NCBI RefSeq assembly: GCF_040712315.1
Contig: NC_134015.1
Span: 5,662,945-5,726,944, forward strand
Length of the DNA: 64,000 bases
DNA from: Castanea sativa
Lineage: Eukaryota; Streptophyta; Magnoliopsida; Fagales; Fagaceae
Direction of reading: 5' to 3'
Position numbers and translations under genes: made by a program
Shown: positions 36,501 to 48,419 of the stretch, piece by piece
How positions within the stretch are numbered: the first letter of the stretch is position 1
How the letters are laid out: the number at the start of each line of letters is the position of its first letter
Notes under the pieces: generated by a model
Told to the model about the DNA's origin: nothing
Databases searched by the model: none
What the model saw: the letters and a program-made list of their open reading frames with translations, nothing else

Positions 36501-37315
36501 GGCTGCGTTTGTTTCACATGAAAATGCTTTTAGGAAACTGTTTCACACCCTTGTGTGTGTTTGGTATCCACAAAAAATACGGTCAAACGAAAATTCAGCA
36601 ACCCATTGACCATAAAATAAGCCACTAAAAGCGTAAAATAATTTTCTGGAAACCACACTTGAAGAGAGAGAGCTCAAGCACACTCCTCACACGGTCCAAA
36701 CCCATCTCCAAGCTCACCTTAGCCAAGCTCCGGCTAGCCTAGATCGTGCCGCCCCCACCGCCTAGATCACGCGCCGGCCAAGCTTGCTCTTTTTTCTCTC
36801 TTCTTCCTCAACTCTTCTTCTCCCTCCTTGCTCAACATCGCCGCCATCTAGATCGGAGCCTTGCATCTCATTCTTGTCGTCACCACCCAAGACCGATCTT
36901 GTTCTCAACCCACCCAATACCGATCTCGTCGCCGCCGCTGAAGATCAATCTCATTGACCCGATCTCCATCTCTTTCCCGATCTATCTCTCTTTCCCTCAA
37001 TCTCTCACTTTTTCTTCCCCCCCCCCTCTCAGTTTGACCGAGTTCAGCTTGTAAATGAATGGAGCTAATGAATTTATGTTTTGTTAACAATATATACTGA
37101 AATTTTCCATTATAAAATTTGTTTAGAAGCTGAGAAAATGTAAGAAACTAGTAGAAATTTGGGTTTTTAGAATGCAACCAAACGCCTAAAAACATTTTCT
37201 AAAACAATTTTCATAATGCAGCCAAACACTTGAAAATATTTTCTTTTCCCAAAAATATTTTCACCTGAAAATATTTTACACTCGAAAAATATTTTACATT
37301 GAAACAAACGCAGCC
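36501..37315. mobile_element. Tourist-like (PIF/Harbinger) element with TTA target duplication
   Basis: Perfect 16 bp terminal inverted repeats, ggctgcgtttgtttca and its complement, are flanked by tta on both sides (36498-36500 and 37316-37318). The TTA/TAA duplication is diagnostic of PIF/Harbinger MITEs. The 815 bp interior is unusually C/T-rich and GC-richer between 36700 and 37040. That makes a proline- and serine-rich open frame (36746-37054) without known relatives. No transposase is present. Confidence 0.85.
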
Positions 37316-37322
37316 TTATATG

Positions 37323-37532
37323 TTTTTTTTTTTTTATACCATAAAAGGGAGATAACCAAGTTACAAAAGGTTACAAAAAGCTGTATTAAACCAGCAATAG
37401 TTCATTAGCATCTGAGTTGCCAAGTTAGCTACTGCCAAACAGATTTTACAATCAAGTGGGACACTAAGAAGATATTGCAGCAAAGTCCATTCTGTTGCAG
37501 AAAATTTAGATCAGCTAATCTGGCCTATTAAT
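37323..37532 (-). mobile_element. 5'-truncated LINE tail
   Basis: A poly(T) run at 37323-37336 (poly(A) on the minus strand) starts a 210 bp insert. The insert is flanked by ttatatg at 37316-37322 and 37533-37539. On the minus strand a frame reads VANLATQMLMNYCWFNTAF, similar in style to LINE RNase H ends. It overlaps the target duplication of the Tourist-like element and so arrived after it. Confidence 0.65.
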
Positions 37533-37641
37533 TTATATGTGGTATCATGAGCAAATATTCAAGTTTTAGAATAAAATTGTTAAAAAAACATTAATGTAGC
37601 AATAAATATGATTAATGGGTAGAATACAAATTTTAGAAGAA

Positions 37642-37795
37642 TTTTTTCTTTAATACAAGATAGAATTTCTACACTAGCTTAATCCAGATGTATATGTGTA
37701 TAAGACTCTCTCTTAGAGACTTGAACCCCGGCCTATACCCCTCACATCTTACAAACAGTTATATTTGTGGAGTGATCATCGCATCAAAAGTGCGC
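37642..37795 (-). mobile_element. Au-type SINE, minus strand
   Basis: The complement reads gatgcgatgatcactccaca, then ggggttcaagtctctaagag and ttatacacatatacatctgg. It then runs to gtagaaattctatcttgtat and a short A-rich tail. This is the tRNA-related head, box B and characteristic 3' end of the plant Au SINE family. Target duplication was not found. Confidence 0.7.
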
Positions 37796-38075
37796 GGTAA
37801 TAACATATCAATTTTTAAATTTAAATTAGAAAAATTGTAAAAATAGAAAAATCTACATTTTATGATCAAGCCAATTCCAACCCAAAAAAAAAAAATCACC
37901 ACCGTTTTACATAGATTGAGCTAGAAAAAATTTTAAAATCATATTTTAATTTATTTCTGGGTTTGGCTTATACTTTTTTTTTTTAAGAATTTTCTTTTAT
38001 TTTAATGAGAAACTGTGACATCACTCACTAATTATATAAAATGTGAGGATTAAAATTCATAAATATTTGTCATTG

Positions 38076-38109
<34 letters not shown>

Positions 38110-38766
38110 TTTAAATCTCCTCTCTCTCTTTTCCCCTTAATAATAGTGGGTCCGTAGTATATTCTATAGTTTTCCTATTAATACGAAATAAATAAACAAA
38201 AATGGTTGATTCCACAATCGCAGTATGTTAGAATCAACAACCAAATTTTGCATCGAATTCAATTTCCACAGCTTGCAAATCTAAAAGAAACGCAGAGGTT
38301 GATGCCCATTGCCATCTTCTCTCACTGCCCAAACCTCCGCACCGACACTTTATGTATGTACGTACGTACAGTTTGTATAAACTCGTTTCTTGCATTGTGT
38401 CTTTGCTGCTTGCATCACATCACTGACTGATACTAGGATTCATGTTTCCTTAAACAGATAGAAATCGTGTTTCCTCAAAAAATCTAAAACATTAGTAATA
38501 GATTCCACTAGTTTCCAACTCTGAAAAAAAAAGATATAATGTTTTTTGGGATCAAAACATTTGATTCCTAAGTAATCTTGCTCCAATCATAATTTGCCAC
38601 ACGATCTTAGTATTATTTCAGTTGTATAACATGTAAGAGAAAAGATAACGTTTTCACATCAAAGTTGCAACCTTTCTGAACTCTTTTGCAAGCAAATCTC
38701 TTCCTTTATAAAGTTTGTAAAACCTCAACAAGCATCACTTTGATGAGTTTGATTCATAACAAAGAC
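37796..38766 (+). promoter_or_regulatory. Upstream region of the phosphatase gene
   Basis: It contains (AT)n at 38084-38108 and a more complex patch at 38200-38440 that could be distal promoter or leader. A TATA-like tttataaag lies at 38705, about 60 bases before the chosen ATG. The transcription start is not determined. Two in-frame ATGs (38743 and 38767) compete. The second has a better context (gacATGG) and is chosen. Confidence 0.4.
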
Positions 38767-41700
38767 ATGGCCACCACTCGTCCAAATTCACCACCACCCT
38801 CTTCTCTCTTTGCGTCCATAGATATGGGCACGAACTCCTTCAAGCTTCTCATAGTTCGTGCCAACCCATCTGGCCAATTCCTCACACTGAACCACCGCAA
38901 AGAACCTGTCCTCCTTGGCCTTAACTCAACCCCAACAAACCCTTTTGCTATCTCCAACCAATCCCACCTCCTAGCCCTCCAAACCCTCCAAAACTTCCAA
39001 AACCTTTTGCTTTCCCACCAAGTAATTCCTGACCACACTCGTTGTGTTGCCACTGCTGCAATACGTGAGGCAACAAATGGGAATGAACTTGTTGAGTGTG
39101 TCAAGGAAAAGGTTGGTCTTGAAGTTGAGGTTTTGTCCGGTGAAGAGGAAGCCAGGCTTGTGTACAAGGGTGTGCTTCAGTTTCTGCCACTTGTTTATGA
39201 GAAATTGGTGTTGGTTATAGATATTGGAGGTGGGTCCACTGAGTTTGTTGTTGGGAAGGGAGGGAAAGTTTGTTTTGGGGCTTCATTGAAGTTGGGGCAT
39301 GTGAATTTAACTGAAAAGTTTGTGAAACATGGCGATCATAATGTTGGGGACATGAGGGAGTTTATTAGGTTGGTTATAGAAGAATCTGGGGTGGTTGAGA
39401 GAATCAAGGAGTTTGGGGGGGTTGAGATGGTAGTAGGGTGTTCTGGTACAATTCGTGCAGTTGAGAAGGCAGTGTTTTATGGATATGCTAAAAGTGAAAT
39501 GTTTGAGAATGACGATGTGGTTTTGTTTGAGGAGTGGAAGAGGCATTGGAGGTTTAGTAGAAGGGAATTGAGGGGTGTGGTTGAGAGGTTATGTGATGGG
39601 AGGGAGGGAGAGAAGGCAAGGAGAGATAAGTTCTTTAATAGGCGGTCAGAGTTTATTGTGGCTGGGGCTGTGTTGTTGGAGGAGATATTTGAGGTGATTG
39701 GGATTGAGGATATGGAGGTTTCTGGGTATGCATTAGGGGAGGGTGTTATTGCTGAGAGTTTGGGTAAGGTGTATGGTGGTTATGATTTGAATGCCAATGT
39801 GAGGTGGAGGTCCGTTGTGCAGCTTGCAATGAGGTTTAATAGCAAGAAGAGCATGAGAGTAGCTGCTCAGTGTGCTGGCATTGCAAAGGTATACTGAATT
39901 TTCTTGTTTTTGTTTCTTTATGAGGTACTTGCTGAAATCTATGTTATACCAGGTATAACGCCTGTTTGGTATTGCTGTAGGTAGTAAAACTTTAGTTGTA
40001 AGGCTTTTAAGTTGGAGAAGCTTAACTGAAAAGAGCTATAGCATTTTGAGCTTTTGGCAAATTACAGTGAATAGTGCTTTAAAGTTATGGATTTATAAAG
40101 CATGAACAGGAAATTGTAGAGCTTTTAACTAAAAGCTCTAAATCTCCTTTTTTTTTTTTTTGGTTGTACTTATTGAACCTAATGAGATTGTGGTGATTAC
40201 CATGTGTCTTGTACTTATTTTTGCACATTAGGATTTGATTTACAATTCAAGAAGTTGAACCTAGTGAGATACATAACATTTATACGGTTTTTCATAGACA
40301 TTATGATATAGAACTGCTTAAAGACATCCAATGATATTAACTAAATGATTGTCCAGGTGATTTTTGAAGGCTTGAGAGAATGTGAAGAGATTGCTGCCTC
40401 CTTGAATGAAAGGGATCTTGAATACCTTGAAGCTGCCTGTTTGCTTCACAGTGTTGGGCTTTTCATGGGAAAAAAGGGTTACCATAAGCAGACTTATCGA
40501 ATAATCATGGTATGCCTTTTCGTCCTTTAGTTTCGTGTTCCATGATAGTCTTGCATACATGCAAATGAGAGACTTTAGATGGCTATTGAAGAAATCATAT
40601 ATGCTTTGAGATCTTTGAAAGTTGACAATTTGTCATCTCTAAAACATTTCAGTATCTTGTATGGCATAAATAAAATTATTCTTCTGTTTATTAATCTTTG
40701 ATCATTTTTATCTTTTCCTTAGGATGGTGGTCATCTTTATGGTTATAGTACTGAGGAGGTCAAGGTATGTTGACCATCTATTACTATTAGTTCTGCTCTG
40801 TCCTTAATGATGCATATTTTTAGTGTTCTTTGTGCTACCCCTGGGCCTTGCCTCTGGTGGTGAAGGGTGGATTGGAATTGATATAGGTCCATGTTTGTAC
40901 TCAAACTCAACTCAGCTGAGCCTTAATCCTTAAGGAATAAATAGACTCTGTAATGATAATGATTAGTACATCTGCAGTTAATGGCTCTACTCGCAAGACA
41001 TCACAGAAAGAAATTCCCAAAATCTGATCATGCTTCTTTAATAGCATTCACTAACGAGGTATCTCACTCTATATATTCAGTTAATTATAGTCATTTTTCC
41101 TAGTCCTATGCAGGAAAGAACAGTTTACATTCCTCCCTACCTTTTTCTTCTATTATTTTCAGGTAAAGCGGAAATTTCGATCTCTTTGTGCAATTGTACG
41201 AATTTCTGTAGCATTGCAGCAGCATCAATGCATTAACATTCAAGAAATGGTCTTTTCAATTTCACATGAAGGTTTCAAGTTGGTATGTGCCAGTCTGAAT
41301 GCCACCTAGCTAATCATTTAGTTTTGTAGTCTAATGAGAAGTTGCTTGATAAGGTCTATTCTATGAAGCTTATGGAATGAGTTGTTTTTCTGCTCTTAGA
41401 AAGCACCAATTTAGAACATAAAAAGTGGAGTAAAATAAATCTGGTTATGAATGGGAAGTGAATCGTCACATAAAGCTTATGTTGCAGATTGTTTTGCTGT
41501 TCTTCTTTTTTCTTTTATTTTTTATTTTATTTTTATGTTAAGTAATAATGCATTATTGAAAGTTAAACGAAAGTGATCCCAAGTACACAGGAAGTGTACC
41601 AAGGATGCAACAAAGTTTCAACTAAAACTACATAAATCTAAAAAATCATCTAAGGTAGAAAAATAATTGTAAAAGATACAATTTTAGCTACACAGACAAA

Positions 41701-43782
41701 CACTCAATCCAATCAAAAGTACGAAGACTCCTCTCCTTCCAAATGATCAACATAACCCAATAAGGCATGGCTCCCCACACATCAATAGAATGATGGTTAC
41801 CAAAGCCCCCCCTTCCAGCACTCCATCAACTCCACCACCCTTTTCGGCATAATTCAATCCACACTAAAAGAAAAAACACCATAGACCATAGATCGTGTGC
41901 AATGTCACAATGAAGCAACATACAGTCGGTGGTCTCCCCACTGTGCTTACACATTCAACACCAATCAACAAGGCATCTATTCTGCTTCTGAAGATTCTTT
42001 ATGGTAAGAATTTGTCCCCGAACTGCAGGCCATGTGAAAAAAGCTACCTTAGAAGGAATCTTATCCTTCCAAATGGTTTTACACAAAAAATAAGGGGAGT
42101 GACCTGTAATAAGAGCTTCATAGTAGGACTTAAGCTCAAATAAACCACCCCTAGTAGGGGTCCCAAACATGTGGTCTTCCTTAGCCCTTGTAACTTTAAA
42201 GGAATACGGAAGACAAAGAAATGATTGCAAAATCCCAACCTCCCAATTATTAACAGATCTAGTGAACAAAATATCCCATTGAAGAACCCCAGAATTCCAA
42301 TTCGTATTTTCTGCCATGAACGCCTCCTTATTTCTGGCTATATGGTACAACATCGGAAAAGCATCCTTCAGGATCGTATCTCCACACCATAAGCCGGAAA
42401 CGAACTCTAGGACCATCACCCAAACCAAACTTGACATACCATAAAAGCCTCCCCACCCTTTTTTAATATACTTCCAAAGGAACACTCCATATGGTCCCTT
42501 AAGCACACAGGGAGTCCAGTCACCCAATATACACCCATACTTCGTAGCCATAACACTTCTCTATAAAGAATTAGTTTCAGTGGCATACCACCAAAGCCAG
42601 TTCCCCAACAATGCATTATTAAAATGTACAAGGCTTCAAATTCCCAAACAATCATATCGGATTGGCTCACATACAGTCTTCTAGTTTACCAAATGAATCT
42701 TGACACCATTCACTAACCCTCCCCACAGAAAATACTATTGAAACTTCTCAAGATGATGAGTTACACATACCGTGGTGGGAAATAAAGAAAGAGAATAGGT
42801 ATGTAAGTGCTCCCTCCTTTGCTCTCTTTCTCTCTCTAGTTTTTATGGTTTCAGGGTGAAATATGGAGTTTCTGTTTTTTGCCAGTGATGAACTACTTGG
42901 TGAAATCCATCTTATCACACAAAGTCTGCTTTTTCTTGGACACTGTCATTACACTTTATTAGTTCTATGTGTTACATAGATATAGGTATACCATTGTGAC
43001 ACCTCATTCTCTCATAAGAATGGATGAAGGGTGAGGTCATGGGTTCAAAATTCATTTTGTGTGTCTCTAACTTACCAATAAAAAAAATTTGGAGTTTTTC
43101 TTCAGTTATTGAGCCTCCCAAAATTGTGATTTGTCCCTACAACAATATCAAGTATTGTATTGCTCTAGATAAATCAGGTACGTATGGAAATCCCACTTTC
43201 CAAGGACACTTCCATTAAATGTTAGGGATTCATAATCTTTTCATGTTCGAAAACCATTAATTTCAGGCAAGTAGTATTTTCTTGTTAAATTTCATTTTGT
43301 GATCCTTTGATAGATATACTACCACTCTTGCCTAAATCGACCTTGGTTGATGTAACTGGACTGACTTGGAAATCTTTCAATCTATGATGTGAAGTTGGGC
43401 TTTTATAATACTTATTTTTTCTTTAAGTACCATATGGCAAAGGCAAGTTGTTAGCCTGTTTGCATTTGGTCTCACTCACTTTGCATCGTCCTGGGGCGCA
43501 TTTACAGGAAATAGGTAATTCAAAAGATCAAAACTTGCTGCCTGCTACTGCACAACCTTTAGCTGTTGACACTGTGGCAGAGTTAGGGAAAGAGTTGGAA
43601 AACTTTAAAAAGGTAGATTTTCTTACCTGCTCGCTTGATTTTGATTTAATTTTTTGGTAGATATTTTCATGAATGTGGGTTAAATTGCAAAGTTTATGTC
43701 TTTAACATCTATTTTTATATGCATTTAGGTATTTCAGCAAGATTTGTCTGTAGTTGTTCATTCAAGCACTTCAGAATCATAG
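38767..43782 (+). CDS. Ppx/GppA-family exopolyphosphatase-like phosphatase, 558 residues
   Basis: Members of this ASKHA-fold family hydrolyse inorganic polyphosphate or guanosine pentaphosphate; plant substrates are not firmly known to me. Exons are 38767-39888, 40357-40509, 40723-40764, 40978-41058, 41163-41282, 43508-43612 and 43729-43782. Their phases are all zero and they end in TAG. The large first exon holds the N-terminal domains: phosphate-binding loop IDMGTNSF (residues 18-25), catalytic SGEEEARL (124-131) and second loop DIGGGSTEF (152-160). Later exons encode an HD-like domain (ACLLHSVG at about residue 405, [34 protein letters not shown]). There the usual His-Asp pair reads His-Ser. 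Intron 5 (41283-43507) contains a LINE remnant and a SINE-like segment. Exon 6 could start further upstream, since its acceptor choice rests on sequence alone. Confidence 0.92.
41510..42790 (-). pseudogene. LINE remnant with zinc-binding reverse-transcriptase tail domain, in phosphatase intron 5
   Basis: Read on the minus strand it encodes [20 protein letters not shown], then FSVxxxYEAL-like text ([13 protein letters not shown]). Next comes the conserved [20 protein letters not shown] and [18 protein letters not shown], followed out of frame by cysteine/histidine text. This is the zf-RVT region that follows reverse transcriptase in plant LINEs. Frameshifts and stops inactivate it. An A-rich tail on the minus strand lies at about 41505-41550. 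Only the 3' 1.3 kb is present. Confidence 0.9.
42965..43090 (+). mobile_element. SINE-like segment in phosphatase intron 5
   Basis: The phrase gaggtcatgggttcaaaatt (box-B-like) is followed by ttttgtgtgtctctaactta, ccaat and an A tail. That is the form of a retroposed tRNA-derived element. The ends and family are uncertain. Confidence 0.45.
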
Positions 43783-45094
43783 CAGTAATAGGAAGACTTG
43801 CACCGGTGGCATTATCACTCTATTCTGCTACTAAAAATCATACAAACCATTTACTGGGTTCCATTAGGGGTTCCATGCTGTTGCCTTGAAATCAGCAGTA
43901 TCTGGTATGTAGGACCTATTGTTCTTCACATGATGTATTCTCATGTAGCATTTAATGATAATTGATAATTTATCCATTGCTTACAATATTCTAATCTAAT
44001 AGTACACTGCTCATTTTGATTGATATTGTGATTTGTGCACATTTGAACTATGGAAGGATTGTTGTGTTGCTCAAGTAGAACAAACACTCTAAATAGACCC
44101 TTGGCAGAAAGATATTGGAAATGAATATCGGTGTCAAATTTATTGCCTTTTGTCCTCATAACACAGTTCAAGTGAAAGAATGCATGAACTTGATAAATGG
44201 AAGGTATAATGCATAAATCTTGCGTGAGTAGGTATTTTGCACTTCTCCACAATGCAGAAAGTTAAACTGCTCTAGTTGTGTTTAATTACCGGAAAAGTAA
44301 GATTTTGAGTCTTCTGAAACTTATCTTTCACATTGTCTTGGATTTCAAGGATGGAAACACTCTCCTCAACAGCTGAATTAAGCCAATCACATTGGCATCA
44401 TTTGAGTGGAGATTTAATAGTGCGTGTAGTAAATACATAAGATTTTCTTTTCCTTTATTTTTACTGCCTCTCTCTGTGCTTATTGCCTTGTACCATCTTA
44501 CCTAAATAATAGACATAGCATTAGATGGGGAATCAGGATGTTAACCGCACTTAATTGCCAATTGGACAATAATAATCTTTTGATCTTTGCATACAGTTTC
44601 ATATTATGATAATCTTATATCTACATTTTTTTCACTCTTGCACCCTGGTACCATTCGATATGGTCCAGGTCAGGCAAGGAATTTAGTTGGTTTTTAAGTG
44701 GAGACCGCTAATAAACTGAAGCCAGTGTTGACCCAAACTATTTGTAATGCCAAGAGCCTTGTAGCTCCACAAGCACTTACTGGTATTTCTCATGGAGATG
44801 TTAAGCATTCCAATCCTTACTCTCCCAACTATTGAATTGTCAAAATCTGAATAACATCTATTGTATCTAAATTCTGCCTCAATTAAAAGCTGCTTGTCTA
44901 AGAAGAAGCCTCACTGTGATGTTTGAAATGCCATGACTAGGGTATATTGTACTTCAGAGTTGCATCCTTGGCACAACCTTTGAAGGAATCATTGCTTTTT
45001 ATGTTATTGATAGGGAAAAGCATAAAGGTTATTTGCAAATTTAGTATATTGGTTTTCATTACAATTACTTATAGTGCTTTTGTTTTTCTTGTAG
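43783..45094 (+). other. Phosphatase 3' flank, possible decayed coding segments
   Basis: The stretch just after the stop is probably the 3' untranslated region. Further on, a frame near 44700-44832 reads VETANKLKPVLTQTICNAKS, then LVAPQALTG, before a stop. An ATG frame at 44351-44440 reads METLSSTAELSQSHWHHLSG before a stop. Neither is recognised. They might belong, with 45095-45211, to an unidentified or broken gene. Confidence 0.35.
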
Positions 45095-45211
45095 ATTTCA
45101 GAGTATCCACCTCAAATTATGTTGAAAGATGCACAATATGACAGTTTGGTGCTTCTTAGAAGAAAACTGAAAGGTTCTGATACAGGAGATTTGTCAACAT
45201 CTCATGCATGA
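45095..45211 (+). other. Orphan terminal-exon-like reading frame
   Basis: A strong acceptor (tgtttttcttgtag) precedes 38 open codons and a TGA. The frame reads ISEYPPQIMLKDAQYDSLVL and then LRRKLKGSDTGDLSTSHA. Composition is protein-like (charged and amphipathic). I do not recognise the family and cannot find confident upstream exons between 43783 and 45094. It could be the last exon of a second gene, an alternative 3' exon of the phosphatase, or a relic. Confidence 0.4.
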
Positions 45212-45719
45212 GCTGAAATTATTAGGCAGCAGTTGCAACTAGATGGAAAAGGATCATTTTTGTTTAAAATGGATTCTTTTCCTAGTTCAAATAAATATTA
45301 CGAATTTAAAGGTGTACAAACTCTCAAGTCATTGTAAATTTTAAATGACGTGACAGTGTGCACACTATTCGATTTAGAAAATAAAATATGAAGTCTGAAA
45401 TGGATGGAATTGAAAGGATCTTATTCCCCAAGGGATGAAATTGGTACCCATAAAAGGAGAATTGATGTGTATTCTATTGTATTGAGCATAATAATATATA
45501 TAGTGAGAGGTCTATGTATTTGGACATAGAATCTTAGGATTGCTAGAACTCAACTAGTATTTACTAGCATTAGGGTACAATGGGTTTAAGCCCACATGTG
45601 GACTTGGGCCAATGTAACTATGAGATGTACAATCAAACAGTAACCAAAAGCCCCTTCTCTCTCATTTTATTTCTTAGAAATTTCTTTCTTGCCATATGTT
45701 GATGTGGGCATATTTTAAA

Positions 45720-48350
45720 GTTCACTAAGCATCATTTACAATTGAATTTAATGAAAAAGTAGCACATAGTTGTTTTAGATTCTATTCCCATCTCGAGCAA
45801 AGAGCATATTTGACTGTTCACGAACAAATTGACATAGATAGATATGTGGAAGACAGGAAGAAAAGTAAGGTCTAGGTGCAATACATAGATGGACGTAATT
45901 GGTGGTGTTTGACGTTTAGACAAAGTGGATAAGTGTTACCCAATTTTGGCAATGTATAGGAACATATCTGAAAAGAAGTGACACTGTGACAGGCCATTGA
46001 TGACAGACGTTTTGCAGTATTTAGGCCAAATTTTAAATCATATTTCAAACCTAAGCTTACCCATTATTTTGTACATTATCAACAATCCAATAATTTATAA
46101 ATGGTTGACAATGTCATTTCTTCCCCCATCAACCTCATCTACAGTAGTACTTTTGATATTCTCCTAAAATAAAGGTACTGATGCTATTTTGTTTCAAGTA
46201 TGCAGAACTTTCTCTCTTTCTTTTGAATATGACTTTTCTTTTGGGTCTAAACCAAACTGTCTGTGTGTGCCATATCAATCAACAAATGTTATCTTTTATG
46301 CCCTTAAATTAACCAAAAAATGAGACCAAGCACACTGTAAATTATCATTGCTTTTTCTAGTACATGCAATTATCAGTTTCAGATGTTTTTTTTTTCTTCT
46401 AGTCTCTTGCTAGAGGCATGGAAGATCATTATTAATCAAACTCCGCATGGAGATAAATGCGTGTCATGAACATCTTGGGCCTCCTACTGTGAATGGCCTC
46501 TATGCCCATAATCCATAATGACTTGCTACACAAATTGAGTTTGTAACTCGAGTTTCTACTTTCTGAAATGAACAAATAACTCTACAATAAATCCATCACA
46601 AAAATTTTCACTTTTTTTTTTGTGTAAATGCTGAAGTTTTAATGTGTGATTGACATAATAAAAGTAGTATTAGTAGTAGTTTATGTAAAATGATATCGTT
46701 CCAATTACAACTTAAAGCATTAACTATTTTTAAAAAATCATTAGGACATTTTTTCTCCTCTAACATTATTCATAACCCCCTCAAAAAAAAAACATTATTC
46801 ATAACCCTATGACTCAAAAATAAATAAAGAGGGAAGAAAGAGAAATCTAAGTAAACATATAAATAAAATGTACTTAAATAATAAATAGCAACTATGTCAT
46901 TGATGTGATAAAGTTGCCTTCTTTATTTATGAACGTGATAAAGCTGCCTATACAAAATGCATTATTACTCATGCCTATACTTCACCGTTTAGCTAAGCTC
47001 AAGTATAGAGTATAAATTATTGGTGTCTGACGTTGTAGAAAGTAGATGAGTGTTACCTAGTTTTGTAGAAAGTAGATGAGTGTTACCTAGTTTTGGCAGC
47101 ACGTAGCATAAAAGAAGGAAAAATCTCTCATGCGCCAAGTGCATGAGACCAACATGCTTGTGAGAGGCTGGTCTTTTATGCCTGACACATGAGATATCAA
47201 CTCATAAAAGAGAAATCTAAGTGAACACATAAATAAAATGTACTTAAATAATAAATAGCAACTATGTCATTGATGAAAGTTGCTTTATTTATGAACGTGA
47301 TAAAGCTGCCTATACAAAATGCATTATTACTCATGCATGTACTTCACCGTTTAGCTAAGCTCAAGTATAGAGTATAAATTATTGGTGTCTGATGTTGTAG
47401 AAAGTAGATGAGTGTTACCTAGTTTTGGCAGCACGTAGCATAAAAGAAGGAAAAATCTCTCATGCGCCAAGTGTATAAGACCAACATGCTTGTGAGAGGC
47501 TGGTCTTTTGTGCCTAACGCATGAGATACCAACTCATACAAAAATTGTCAACTTGACATGACAGGCCATCAATGATTGATGCTTTGTTTATAATGGGTCA
47601 AATTTTTAATAACGGTTTCAAATCTAATCTTACTCATCCTCATCGTGTTTGGTCCCTTAGCATTAGGCACCTATCCCAAAATTATAAGAATAGTGTTTGA
47701 TTCAAATAATTTTACAAGTTATAATTGGAATAACATTATAATTTTTTTTTTAAAATAATATATAAACTTATTATCGATATTACGGCAAAATTTAAATACA
47801 GTATTTAGGTATTGTTTTTTAGTTTTCCCTCTTAAGATACAGCCATGTGACTTTTTTTTTTTCATGAGATGAAAATGTAATTTTTAATTAAGTACAACTA
47901 TATGACTGAATTTTAAGAGGAGAGTTTAAGGAACAGTACATAAGTATTGTACATAAATTATATTCTACAACGTAGTATCTTAAATTCTCAATATTATAAA
48001 AAAAAAAAGTGAAAAAATTGTATCATTGATTTATTATTATTATTATTATTATTTTAGATCATAGAGATAGACTTGTCAAATTTATAAATGGTTTAAAATG
48101 TCATTGTCCCCCCCCCCCCCCCAATCAACTCATATACATCAAAAATAATTTAATATACAATATGTTTCCATCTTCAGTCCTAATCAAAGCCTTCTTTTTT
48201 GTTACCAAAGTACTTTTGAAATTCTTTCTCAATGTAAGGTACTGGTGCTGTTTTTGTCTCAGTTCTGCAAAACTTTCTTCCTTTTCCTTTTTTGAAATTG
48301 TTTTCTTTGGGTTTGAGCCCAAATTGTCTTTATGTGTCACATACATTTTA
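45720..48350. repeat. Locus of nested local duplications
   Basis: An older duplication pairs about 45890-46290 with pieces of 47380-48350. Shared phrases are gatgagtgttaccta-like text, acaggccatNNatgat, ttataaatggtt-aatgtcatt, agtacttttgaNatt and ggtactgNtgctNttttg. Inside it sits a younger 370 bp tandem duplication (46841-47210 and 47211-47540). No gene is seen. Confidence 0.6.
46841..47540. repeat. 370 bp tandem duplication with a nested 30 bp duplication
   Basis: Copy 1 (46841-47210) and copy 2 (47211-47540) both begin agaaatctaagt and both contain aataaatagcaactatgtca, cgtttagctaagctcaagta and cttgtgagaggctggtcttt. They differ by few substitutions. Copy 1 alone carries an exact 30 bp repeat (47035-47064 and 47065-47094, gtagaaagtagatgagtgtt onward). 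Confidence 0.85.
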
Positions 48351-48359
48351 TGGGGTTTA

Positions 48360-48419
48360 TCTTTTTTTTTTTTTTTTGGTAAGAAGGAAAACTTTTATTC
48401 AAAGCTAAACAGCAGTAAG
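48360..48419 (-). mobile_element. 60 bp LINE tail with poly(A) and 15 bp target duplication
   Basis: On the minus strand it reads cttactgctgtttagctttg, then aataaaagttttccttctta, then cc and a 17-base A run. It is flanked by identical attttatggggttta at 48345-48359 and 48420-48434. Target-primed retroposition explains all of this. The element is extremely 5'-truncated. A perfect duplication and a long A run suggest recent insertion. Confidence 0.75.

Noticed and set aside
36746..37054. Proline/serine-rich 102-codon frame
   Set aside because: Lies wholly inside a Tourist-like element and has low-complexity composition; kept only as a note on that element.
38754..39167. 137-codon frame on the minus strand
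   Set aside because: Antisense to the first exon of the Ppx/GppA gene, with no domain of its own.
41955..42551. 198-codon frame that could be called a host gene
   Set aside because: Its sequence is the tail domain of a plant LINE ([15 protein letters not shown] region) and neighbouring frames continue it with frameshifts.
48108..48121. Poly-C run, also at 53517-53528, and poly-G at 59975-59988
   Set aside because: Homopolymers with no associated structure; length may be inaccurate and no function is inferred.
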